Below are positions 1-7,210 of a DNA stretch of 7,998 nucleotides, one piece after another (the first letter of the stretch is position 1; every line of letters starts with the position of its first letter). Source of the DNA: Rhodoferax sp. UBA4127. GTDB taxonomy: Bacteria; Pseudomonadota; Gammaproteobacteria; Burkholderiales; Burkholderiaceae_C. The position numbers and the translations under genes were made by a program. The stretch lies in contig DFWT01000037.1 in the NCBI GenBank assembly GCA_002381045.1, positions 1,718 to 9,715 of the forward strand. The letters are read 5' to 3'. The notes beneath the pieces were generated by a model. The model saw nothing but the letters and a program-made list of their open reading frames with translations. It was not told where the DNA came from and did not search any database.

Positions 1-909
1 CACCCCGTTGCCAACGTCATTGGCCAGCAACTGGTTTTCCGTCAGCGTGATTGGCTCGTTTTTTGGAGTACTAAAAACATCGTTTGCCGCAGCCAGGTTG
101 AAGACAGAAACCGAGACTGTGGTAGTTGCCTCCTTACCGGCGCTGTCGCGCACCACATAGGTAAAAGTTGCGTTACCGCTCTCAGCATTGCCGGGCGTGA
201 AATGGACATTCCCGTCGATAAGACTTGCCGTGCAATTCGTACCAGCCGTCACGCTGAAGATGGTCAACGCCGTGCCCCGGTCGTTGCCCAGCAACTCGAT
301 CGGGCTAAAAACTCGGAGGGTATTTTCCAGCGCCGAAAATGCATCCGGCGTCGCTACCGGCTGAACATCAACCGTGACCGTTGCAGTGGCTTCATTGTTG
401 TCAGCGTCGCGCACCGTATAGGTAAAACTATCAAACCCACTGAATCCTGCTGTGGGGGTGTAGGTAACGCTGGTGGCACCCAAGACGACCGTGCCGTGGG
501 CGGCCTGCGTAACCTCAATGATGTTGAGCGAAATATTGCCTTCGTCATTGGCGACCAAATCAGCTTCTTGCAGGACAACCGGCGTGATCAGCGTGGTGGT
601 TGCGGAATCATGGCGGGCGGCGATGCCATACACAGTCACCGTGACTGTGGCGGTGGCTTGGTCACCGTCGGCATCCTGGACCGTATAGGTAAAGGTGGCG
701 CTGCCTTCAAAACTCGTTGTCGGGGTAAAGGTGATGTTCTGACCATTCAGAACGACTGAACAATTGCTGGCACTCTGCACGCTCTGAATGATCAGTGGCG
801 CATCGCCGTAGTCGTTGATCAGCAGTTGGGACGCGCTGAACGTGGTGGAGCGAATGTCGCCCGGAATATTTTCCAGCACCGAGAAGGAATCGTTGCCCGC
901 TGTGGTCAG
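1..909 (-). repeat. Short cadherin-like (Cadherin_4/5, Big_9 style) repeats, block C (residues about 1453-1755)
   Basis: Three complete units of about 88-95 residues and the start of a fourth. Each runs: xDxF or DxA opening, a LLxND or LVAND motif, a strand, an FTP or YTP turn, FTYTV or FTYVV, DADG or DSAG, and a final ATATVTV-type strand. The fourth unit (VFSTPKNEPITLTENQLLAND) is cut by the window edge. The units are similar enough to align by eye, so the array probably continues beyond base 1. Confidence 0.75.
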
Positions 910-3900
910 AATGTCGGGTGGGGGTGAGGCGGCGAAGTTGAATCTGACCACCAGCGGTGTGAGTCCACCGTCCAAATAGCTCCCACCCTCGCCGTCGCGC
1001 AGCGTGACTGAAAACGAATCGTTGGCCAGGGCGGTGCCATCGTGGGTGTAGCGAAGGAGGCCGCCTGAGATGTCAGCCAGCGTGAAGGTGGCCCCCACGC
1101 CGAGCGGCACACCATTCAAATACAGGTAACCATGGGTAGGCCGCGCGTCCAGGCGGAAGGTGAGCTCTGTGACCGGGGTGTCCACGTCTGACGCAGTAAG
1201 CAAGTCACTGGTCAAGGTGACCGTTTCGCCCGCGACGATTATTTGTGTGCCAGCCGTCCCGATCGGGTTGTCGTTGACGGGCTGAAGTGCCACGTTGACG
1301 GTTGTAATCTGAGATGACAGCGGGGTGGTGGCGTTGTCATCGGTCACCTTGATGGTGAAGCTGACGTCGCGTGGGTTTTCCTGCTCGGCAGAAATATGGT
1401 CAAGGGTCAGCAGACCCTTGTTGGCCGCGTTGAAGGTAAAACCGCTGGTGATGGCCGTGCCGTTGTACTTCAGGATGGCCTCAGAGGCCGTGGGCAGGGT
1501 CAGGATTTGAACGGTCAGGTTCGCTTGTGCGGTTTGGGCATCACTGAAGGTGGTGCTGGCAAGCACCGCCAACCCGGTCTGGCCCTCGTTCATCGTCATC
1601 TGGCCGCTGCTGATCGCTGGCGCGGTGTTGGTTGGCGTGACGCTGATGTCAACGGCAACCGGTGTCACATCTCCCACCACCCCGCCAGCGCCATCGCGCA
1701 GGCTGACCGAGAAGGTGTCTGACGATGCCGCTCCGCCACCATGGGTGTAAACCACGGCGCTGCCGGCTACTACAGTGGCATAAGAAAAGGTGGAGCCGAT
1801 GGCGACCGGGGCACCGTTGATGGTCAAGACCCCCTGGGTGGGCAAGGATTCCAGCCGGAACACCAGTTGGGCGTTGCTGTTGTCGGGGTCGGTGACCGAC
1901 AGAATGGTTGAGGTGATGGGGAGCGCGGACCCCAGCGCGACGGTGCCACCCGCGACGGTGAGCACTGGCGTGTCATTCACCGGGGACACGTCGATGGTGA
2001 GGGTGCGGGCCGCTGTGGTTCCCAAACTGTCCACCAGGTCGGTCACGCTGTAGCCAACGCTCAGGCGGGTGCCGGTGACCGATGGCTCGGTGCCGTTATG
2101 GGTGAAGGTGATGAGGCTATTGTTGATGTCCGCCTGGGTAAAGGTGCCGCCAACGCTTAGCGCCACACCGTCTTTGTAAAGGGTGCCAGCCGCAGTGGGC
2201 AAACCGGTGAGCGTATAGACAATCTGGCTGGCCGAGGCCTCTACGTCGGTGATGCTGAGTGTGGCCGCGCCGATGGTGGTGCTACCGCCTTCGGCCACGG
2301 TGGCGCTTTTGTCGGTGATGACCTGGAACACGTCGTTGACTGCGGTGACGCTGGTGCCCAGCGTTGCGTCGGCAACCGCCAGATCGGTGGCACCGCTATT
2401 GGCAGCTGCGGTTTGGCGGCTGGCCGGGTCGGTGGTGTAGGTGCGTGCGCCACTGTTGTCGATGGCATGCACGGTCAGGCTGCCAACCGCACCGCTGTAT
2501 TGGGCAAAGGGCACAAAGCGCAGCTTGGCACTGGCGTTGAGCAGCAGTGCGTTGTCGACGGTTACCGCGCCAACATCAGACCAGGTGGCCCCATCGTTAA
2601 CGGAATACTGCCAAGTGCCCTGCCCTGCGGTGGACGCATCGGCACTGATGGCCAAGCCGGCCAGCGTGTTGCCATCCAGATCAGTGAAGTTGGAGGCGAG
2701 CAAAGCCGCGACCGTGCTGCCTGTTGGGTTGGTGTTGTCTTCGTCAACAGCGGCCAGGCTAAGGGCGCCGCCGGTGACGGTGGGCGCATCGGCCACCGGG
2801 GTCACGGTGACGGTGATGGTGTCGGTGTCGGTCTGCGCTGCACCACCGGTGTTGCCCAGGTCAGACACCAGCACGGTGATGGTGTCGGTGGCCGAGGTGG
2901 TGGCGTTGGGGTAGTTGGCATCTGGCCGGTAAGTCAGGTTGCTGCTGCCCAGCGCGGTGTTGATGGCGGCGATGGTGCCTTGCACGGTGACGCTGTGGCT
3001 GTTGTCTTCGCCAGCGGTGATGGTCAAGTCAGCCAAGCTGGTGAAATCGATATTGCCATGCAGGGCACTCAGAGTGGCCTGGACGATGGCGCCACCCGCA
3101 TCGGGGTCGGACAGAGAAATGCCTGCGAGCGTCAGGCTGGTGTCTTCAGCGACGGTTTGGGTGACACCCGGCACCACCAGCACCGGGGCTTGGTTGAGCG
3201 AGTTGACGTTGATGGTGACGGTGCTGGTGTTGCTGGTGCCGCCTACACCACCAGTGGCATCAATGGCCTGAAAAGTGAATGTTTGCGAAGCAATGGAGTT
3301 GGTCACGGGGGTAAAAGTCATGCCCGTGGCCAGGGCTTTGCTGATGACCGTGTTGGCGGTACTGATGGTGGTGCCGTCGCTGGCTTTGAGCACCCCACTA
3401 ACCGGGATGCTGACAATGTTGTAGCTGGTGATATCACCGGCGCCATCTGGATCGGTGGCGGTAAGCGAGAAGGTTTGGCTGGCGTTTTTATCGACCGATA
3501 TGGTCGCATCGACCGTGACCGGCGCATCGTTGACGGCGGTGACGTTGATGGCCATGGTGTTGGGCGTTGGGTCGGTATCCACGCCGCTGTTTTCGGTGCC
3601 ACCGTTGTCCTGCACCTGGAAGGTGAAGTTGCCGTAGTTGCTGCCGTTGCCGTTGAGAGCGGGGGTATAGATCAACCTGCCTGCTGCGATATCTGCCGCG
3701 CTGACAAACTGGTTCAGCGTCACCGCCGTGCCATTGTTGGCAAGGGTGCCGTTGCTTGGCAGCGCGCTGATCTTGACCGCATTCAGGGCATTGCCACTGG
3801 GCAGGCCAGCAGTGACATCGCTGGGGTCAGTCAGCCCAAATTCCGCCGTGGTAAAGATGTGCGAGCCGTCCTCAGCGACGCTGATGGTGTTGTTGGTCCC

Positions 3901-5265
3901 CGAAGGCGCATCGTTGACCGGGGTGACGGTGATGTCAAACGTGGTGGTGCTGGTGGCCTGCAGATTGGCACTCAAATAGTTACCGAGGTAGGCATTGACC
4001 GTGATGCTGATGGTTGCGGTGCCATTGAAGTTGGCGCTGTCTTGAAATTGCAGGCGGTTCAAAAACGCCTTGATGGCGGTCAGGTCGCCCTGCGAAGCCA
4101 GCGTGGTTGACACCACCCCGTTATCGACCAGATTACCGCTGGCTGCGTTGGTCACGGTGACGATGGCTTCGATGTTGGTACCCAGACCGTCATAGGTCAC
4201 ATTGAAGCCGCTGAAGGTGTAGCTGGCATCTTCCAGAATGGTGGGCGCAGCCGGTTTGGTGATATCCGGCGGCGCCAGCAGCGCGTCGTACCCGGCCAGC
4301 GCCTGGTCGGCAAACGCGAGCTTGGCGTCAATCGCCCCAGTATCGGCCTCCAGCACCCAGTCGCCGCCCTTGGCGGCGCTGCCGGTTGCGTCGGTGGAGG
4401 CGGCCACGTCAGCTTGCGTCAGGCGGGCAATCTGGTTGATCAGCAGGGCACCATCGGCCCCGGCGGCCACATCGCAGCCATACAGCAAGATGTCTGCATT
4501 GGCACTCAGGTGGCTTTGCCATAGCGTCAATTCAGCCGCCTCGGCACCCCCAAAGCTGTTGGCATCGTAGGTTTTGCCGTTGAATACCAGTTGGCCGTCG
4601 GCCCCGTGCGACACCAAATGGATGGCGTCCAGGGTGGCATGGGTGCTGATAACCGCCGTCATTTGTTGCCAGGCATCGCGCTGGGGATCGAGCACCACCA
4701 CTTCCACATCAGCCCGTGTGCCTTTGAGCAGTTGGGCAATGTCGGCCACGCCGCTGTCAATAAAGACGATTTCCCGGGCATCGGGCATGGGGCGGATGAT
4801 GCCGCTGGGCATGTCTGTGGCGCTGGCCGGGTCTTGCAGGCGAGCCATGAAGTCGATAAAGGCTTTTTCCAGAGTGCTGCTGTTGCTGCCGTGCGGGGCG
4901 CTGCTGTCGGCACGCGGGGCGGCAAATGCGGACCGGTCTGCCACGTCGCGCACCACTGGCTGGTGCCCATCGTCCTGGATGTGGATGGCATCGCCGAGTG
5001 CCGCACCGTCAAACATGAAGCGTGGCTCCAGCGCCAGCGGCCGGATGGTGCCAAAGTGGATGCCGCCAGGGCGCTGCAAATGCAGTGTGGGTCGCGCAGG
5101 CGGGCCAGCCTGGGCTTCCTGCTTGAGCAGCACGTCTTCAATGTCGGGGTGCGCACTGCGTGTGCGGCTGCTGGCACAGCGCTTACCCCGGCTTTGCACA
5201 ATTTCGGCGGCCGCCACATAGGTGCGGCTGATTTCGTTCCAGATACTGCGGTAGATTTTGTTCAT
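1..5265 (-). CDS. Giant cadherin-repeat adhesin with ESPR, LEPR motif and DUF4347 (N-terminal part)
   Basis: This is a very large surface protein, probably an adhesin or biofilm matrix protein. The frame is open from the ATG at 5265-5263 to base 1, giving 1755 codons without a stop, so the C-terminus is missing. Order of parts: an ESPR-like extension at residues 1-29, a polar linker, a LEPRFMFDGA motif at 79-88, a DUF4347 domain at about 165-328 (HLVSHG at 216-221, LLYGCDVAAG at 260-269, GGDWVLE near 300-306), then about 12 beta-sandwich repeats joined by VNDAP-type linkers (residues 450, 578, 824, 1096, 1329). Repeats carry DPDG/DxDG motifs typical of calcium-binding cadherin-like domains. 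There is no hydrophobic signal-peptide core in the first 130 residues. The ribosome site is weak (AGAG about 9 nt upstream); the start is fixed mainly by the ESPR match. Only four Cys occur (30, 264, 1502, 1678). Being last after a TolC-like protein and an adaptor suggests export through that conduit. The adhesin role is inferred from architecture. Confidence 0.9.
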   Translation of the reverse strand, partial: MNKIYRSIWNEISRTYVAAAEIVQSRGKRCASSRTRSAHPDIEDVLLKQEAQAGPPARPTLHLQRPGGIHFGTIRPLALEPRFMFDGAALGDAIHIQDDGHQPVVRDVADRSAFAAPRADSSAPHGSNSSTLEKAFIDFMARLQDPASATDMPSGIIRPMPDAREIVFIDSGVADIAQLLKGTRADVEVVVLDPQRDAWQQMTAVISTHATLDAIHLVSHGADGQLVFNGKTYDANSFGGAEAAELTLWQSHLSANADILLYGCDVAAGADGALLINQIARLTQADVAASTDATGSAAKGGDWVLEADTGAIDAKLAFADQALAGYDALLAPPDITKPAAPTILEDASYTFSGFNVTYDGLGTNIEAIVTVTNAASGNLVDNGVVSTTLASQGDLTAIKAFLNRLQFQDSANFNGTATISITVNAYLGNYLSANLQATSTTTFDITVTPVNDAPSGTNNTISVAEDGSHIFTTAEFGLTDPSDVTAGLPSGNALNAVKISALPSNGTLANNGTAVTLNQFVSAADIAAGRLIYTPALNGNGSNYGNFTFQVQDNGGTENSGVDTDPTPNTMAINVTAVNDAPVTVDATISVDKNASQTFSLTATDPDGAGDITSYNIVSIPVSGVLKASDGTTISTANTVISKALATGMTFTPVTNSIASQTFTFQAIDATGGVGGTSNTSTVTINVNSLNQAPVLVVPGVTQTVAEDTSLTLAGISLSDPDAGGAIVQATLSALHGNIDFTSLADLTITAGEDNSHSVTVQGTIAAINTALGSSNLTYRPDANYPNATTSATDTITVLVSDLGNTGGAAQTDTDTITVTVTPVADAPTVTGGALSLAAVDEDNTNPTGSTVAALLASNFTDLDGNTLAGLAISADASTAGQGTWQYSVNDGATWSDVGAVTVDNALLLNASAKLRFVPFAQYSGAVGSLTVHAIDNSGARTYTTDPASRQTAAANSGATDLAVADATLGTSVTAVNDVFQVITDKSATVAEGGSTTIGAATLSITDVEASASQIVYTLTGLPTAAGTLYKDGVALSVGGTFTQADINNSLITFTHNGTEPSVTGTRLSVGYSVTDLVDSLGTTAARTLTIDVSPVNDTPVLTVAGGTVALGSALPITSTILSVTDPDNSNAQLVFRLESLPTQGVLTINGAPVAIGSTFSYATVVAGSAVVYTHGGGAASSDTFSVSLRDGAGGVVGDVTPVAVDISVTPTNTAPAISSGQMTMNEGQTGLAVLASTTFSDAQTAQANLTVQILTLPTASEAILKYNGTAITSGFTFNAANKGLLTLDHISAEQENPRDVSFTIKVTDDNATTPLSSQITTVNVALQPVNDNPIGTAGTQIIVAGETVTLTSDLLTASDVDTPVTELTFRLDARPTHGYLYLNGVPLGVGATFTLADISGGLLRYTHDGTALANDSFSVTLRDGEGGSYLDGGLTPLVVRFNFAASPPPDILTTAGNDSFSVLENIPGDIRSTTFSASQLLINDYGDAPLIIQSVQSASNCSVVLNGQNITFTPTTSFEGSATFTYTVQDADGDQATATVTVTVYGIAARHDSATTTLITPVVLQEADLVANDEGNISLNIIEVTQAAHGTVVLGATSVTYTPTAGFSGFDSFTYTVRDADNNEATATVTVDVQPVATPDAFSALENTLRVFSPIELLGNDRGTALTIFSVTAGTNCTASLIDGNVHFTPGNAESGNATFTYVVRDSAGKEATTTVSVSVFNLAAANDVFSTPKNEPITLTENQLLANDVGNGV
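931..2331 (-). repeat. CSPG4/Cadherin_3-like repeats, block B (residues about 979-1445)
   Basis: Four units of about 110-120 residues. Three share the pattern LPT/RPT, G-x-L, NG or DG, GxTF, a short helix-like step, YTH or FTH, then a strand and RDG or VTD. Examples are LPTQGVLTINGAP with YTHGG and SLRDG, and RPTHGYLYLNGVP with YTHDG and TLRDG. This is the signature of chondroitin-sulfate-proteoglycan-type (Cadherin_3) repeats. The third unit, at about 1216-1334, is more divergent (LDHISAEQENP). DPDNS and DVDTP motifs are possible calcium ligands. Confidence 0.72.
2332..4260 (-). repeat. Mixed cadherin/Ig-like repeats, block A (protein residues about 336-978)
   Basis: Five beta-sandwich units of about 110-150 residues lie here, with boundaries at linkers VNDAP (450-454), VNDAP (578-582), NQAP (691-694), VADAP (824-828) and VND (976-978). 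Two have the AED/DPD cadherin style (SVAEDGSHIF, TVAEDTSLTL). The fifth, at about 829-978, has the GTWQYSVNDGATW motif, a module often seen in large proteobacterial adhesins. The units are diverged from one another, so this is an old array rather than a recent tandem duplication. Confidence 0.75.
4282..4773 (-). other. DUF4347 domain of the giant adhesin
   Basis: Residues about 165-328 match the DUF4347 plan found near the N-terminus of large bacterial surface proteins. A strand REIVFIDSGVAD is followed by a helix, the strand VEVVVLDP, a helix, then IHLVSHG with His220, ADILLYGCDVAAG with Cys264, a helix and STDATG, and the closing GGDWVLEADTG. The alternating strand/helix order with a terminal SHG and a later GC resembles the caspase-like fold of CHAT and gingipain-type enzymes. 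The family name rests on motif recognition; enzymatic activity is not established. Confidence 0.82.
5179..5265 (-). other. ESPR-like N-terminal extension of the giant adhesin
   Basis: Residues 1-29 begin MNKIYRSIWNEISRTYVAAA and end in SRGKR. This closely follows the extended signal peptide region pattern (MNKIYRxIWN, a Val-Ala stretch, then GK) known from large autotransporters and two-partner secretion exoproteins. In those proteins it precedes an ordinary hydrophobic signal core. Here the following residues (CASSRTRSAHPDIEDVLLKQ) are charged and polar, so the core is absent. Confidence 0.8.
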
Positions 5266-5360
5266 GATGTGATGCTCTAACAGTCTGTGCGGATAAAAGA
5301 AGAAGTGGAAGACAGGTGATCAAGGCCAAGGGTGCTGGCAAGCAGGGTCTGGGGTGGCGA

Positions 5361-6239
5361 CTAGGGCGGGCTGATCAGCACCCGGCCGCTCATGCCAGCA
5401 ATCAGCTCTGGGTGTTTGCCGCTGATGGCCGCCGCAACCTTGACCGACTGGCTAACCGGGTCAACCCGGGCCCCGATACGGATGAATTTGGCTGGGTAAC
5501 TTTTGCGCGTTTCGTCAATTTGCACCTGAAACGTATTGCCCACGCGCAGCCAGCCTAGCCAGCCCGAGGGCAGCAAAAATTCCAGCTCAAGCACGCTGTC
5601 GTCAATGATGTCAAGCAGCGGCTGGCCGGGTTGCACATATTGCTGTTCACGCACTTTTTGCTCGGCCAGGCGGCCGGCAAACGGGGCGGTGATGGCGCAC
5701 TTGTTGAGCACTGCCTGGTTGACACCCAACTCGGCTTGGCCACGAGCCTGGGCGGCACGCGACAAATCGACCTCGAGTTGACCCACCGAGTTGAGTTCAA
5801 GCAAACGCTGGTTGGTCTTGAAAGTTTGCTCGGCAGCGTCGAGTTCAGCACGGGCCTTTTGCAGCTGTGCCTGCTGCAGCGAGCAGTCAAAGCTGACCAG
5901 CAAGGCCCCGGCGGCAAAGGGCGCGCCTTCGGCGACCGGCAAGCGTCTGATCTTGGCCCCAATTTCGGCTGCCAGGGTGGTGTATCGGCGCGGCAATAAC
6001 TGGGCCCGGATTTCTTGCCGCTCCAGGGCTGGCTTGGACGGCTCAGGCGGGCTTCGGCCTGGTGCCGGCGCAACACTGACTTGTGCCTGCGCGATACCCG
6101 CCGACAGGGTTACTGCGCAGACCAGCACGGCCAGCAGATTTGGCGCCTTGCGCCGAGAAGTCCGTGGAAAAAATGAGCCAAGCCAAAGGCTATGCTCCAA
6201 AGGGTGTTGCCTTGTCAAGATTGGCTCCAGAGGTTGCAT
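5361..6239 (-). CDS. Periplasmic adaptor (membrane fusion protein, HlyD/RND-type)
   Basis: A 292-residue adaptor that would link an inner-membrane pump to a TolC-like channel in the periplasm. It has a hydrophobic segment at residues about 35-50 ending AGIAQAQ (likely signal peptide or anchor), a first lipoyl half at about 86-118 (AAEIGAKIRRLPVAEGAPF), a short alpha-helical hairpin at about 120-178 rich in Ala, Gln and Leu, a second lipoyl half at about 180-213 (CAITAPFAGRL, YVQPGQPLL), and a beta-barrel ending IAGMSGRVL. The short hairpin and IGARVDPVSQSVKV segment resemble RND-type adaptors more than long HlyD proteins. The start is uncertain: ATG at 6239 is used, but TTG at 6275 is possible, and TTG at 6218 has the best ribosome site (GGAG, 6 nt upstream). 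The signal core starts unusually far in for the longer forms. Stop TAG is at 5361-5363. It lies between the TolC-like gene and the adhesin, suggesting one operon. Confidence 0.87.
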   Translation of the reverse strand: MQPLEPILTRQHPLEHSLWLGSFFPRTSRRKAPNLLAVLVCAVTLSAGIAQAQVSVAPAPGRSPPEPSKPALERQEIRAQLLPRRYTTLAAEIGAKIRRLPVAEGAPFAAGALLVSFDCSLQQAQLQKARAELDAAEQTFKTNQRLLELNSVGQLEVDLSRAAQARGQAELGVNQAVLNKCAITAPFAGRLAEQKVREQQYVQPGQPLLDIIDDSVLELEFLLPSGWLGWLRVGNTFQVQIDETRKSYPAKFIRIGARVDPVSQSVKVAAAISGKHPELIAGMSGRVLISPP

Positions 6240-6298
6240 CGCCCGGCGCAGTGTGTGGGCAGGGATCTCGGTCAAAAAAAGTAGCTTTTGCGGATCAG

Positions 6299-7210
6299 TT
6301 AGGGTTTGGGGGCTGCGATGCTGGGGCGGCCACTGCGCCGGAGTTGCTCGGTGAGTTGCTCAAGCGTGAGCTCGTCGGTGCTGCCAATTTTGGGCTCAAG
6401 GCCCAGGTTGGCCAGCAAGCGACTCTCAGCCACCTGCACTTGGGCCAGCGCTTGGTAGCGGCGCAGCAGGCTCAAAATGGCAGCGGTTTCGTTGGCCACC
6501 ATTTCCAGCTTGCTTTGGGCTTGGACCTCGGTGCGGTTGCGCATAACGACGGAAATACGGGCATCGGTGGCGTAAATGGCTTCAGCGCGCGTCAGTTGGC
6601 TGCGGTTGTTGATGAGTTGCAGGCGCGCCAGATGGACTTGCGCGAGCACGGCCATCTGGGTGGCAAAGCGGCGCTGGTCGGCCAGGGCCACACCGGCCTC
6701 GGCCAGCTTTTTCTGGGTGCTACCGGTTAGCAGATTAAACAGGTTGAAAGACAACTGCAGACCGGCTTCGTTCCAGTTGTTGTTGACCATATAGCTGTCA
6801 GAGTCGTACTTGAGCCCGTAGCTGAAGCTCAGGTTGGGGAACAGCCGAACCATGGTTTTACGCACTTCTTCGCGAGCAATGCGGCCGTTGTAGTACTGCT
6901 CGCGGACATCGGCGTTGTTTTCCAGTGCAACTTCTTCAAGCCGCAACACAGGCAGTTTTTCCAGCCCGTCGTCAGGGCTTTCAAGCGGCGTTTCAGCGAT
7001 CTGCAGCGCTTGGCCCAATGGCGCGTTGATCAGCGTTGCAAGCTCGATTTGGGCCATGGACAGCTCTTGCTCGATGGCCTCAAGCAAGCGCAGGTTTTCC
7101 AGCAACTGGCGCTGGTAACGCAGGGAATCGAGGGGGTTGCGCAGACGCTCGTCTTCGGCCTTGCGGGCATCGAGCATGGCAGACTCGGCCATGGCAATGG
7201 TTTTGGCCAC
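6299..7210 (-). CDS. C-terminal fragment of TolC-like channel protein
   Basis: This frame, opening with GTG at 7210, carries the rest of the channel: a helical stretch with NPLDSLRYQRQLLENLRLLEA and ELATLINAPLGQ, then the second efflux repeat (LEEVALENNADVREQYYNG, FPNLSFSYGLKYDSDSYMVN, LQLSFNLFNLLTGSTQKK), long helices and the typical closing VAESRLLANLGLEP. The GTG is unlikely to be a genuine start because it has no signal peptide and lies inside the family's conserved region. Stop TAA is at 6299-6301, 59 nt before the adaptor ATG. Confidence 0.65.
   Translation of the reverse strand: MAKTIAMAESAMLDARKAEDERLRNPLDSLRYQRQLLENLRLLEAIEQELSMAQIELATLINAPLGQALQIAETPLESPDDGLEKLPVLRLEEVALENNADVREQYYNGRIAREEVRKTMVRLFPNLSFSYGLKYDSDSYMVNNNWNEAGLQLSFNLFNLLTGSTQKKLAEAGVALADQRRFATQMAVLAQVHLARLQLINNRSQLTRAEAIYATDARISVVMRNRTEVQAQSKLEMVANETAAILSLLRRYQALAQVQVAESRLLANLGLEPKIGSTDELTLEQLTEQLRRSGRPSIAAPKP

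Noticed and set aside
202..759. Plus-strand open frame at the left edge, Arg/Gly-rich product
   Set aside because: It overlaps block C repeats on the other strand and shows no domain or start signal of its own.
2413..4110. Plus-strand open frame of 565 codons opposite the adhesin
   Set aside because: It is an antisense shadow of a repetitive, GC-rich gene. Its product is Gly/Val/Asp-rich low complexity with no recognisable domain, and the minus strand has clear protein families throughout.
4591..5280. Plus-strand open frames opposite the DUF4347 region
   Set aside because: The minus-strand frame encodes the ESPR, LEPR and DUF4347 motifs; the plus-strand products have none and lack supporting ribosome sites.
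5266..5360. Possible promoter or terminator between adaptor and adhesin
   Set aside because: TTGATC with TTTTAT 19 nt away is weak, and no stable hairpin followed by a T run is present.
6213..6218. Perfect TTGACA -35-like box on the minus strand inside the adaptor 5' end
   Set aside because: No acceptable -10 box lies 16-18 nt downstream (CATAGC is the nearest), and the site is within coding sequence.
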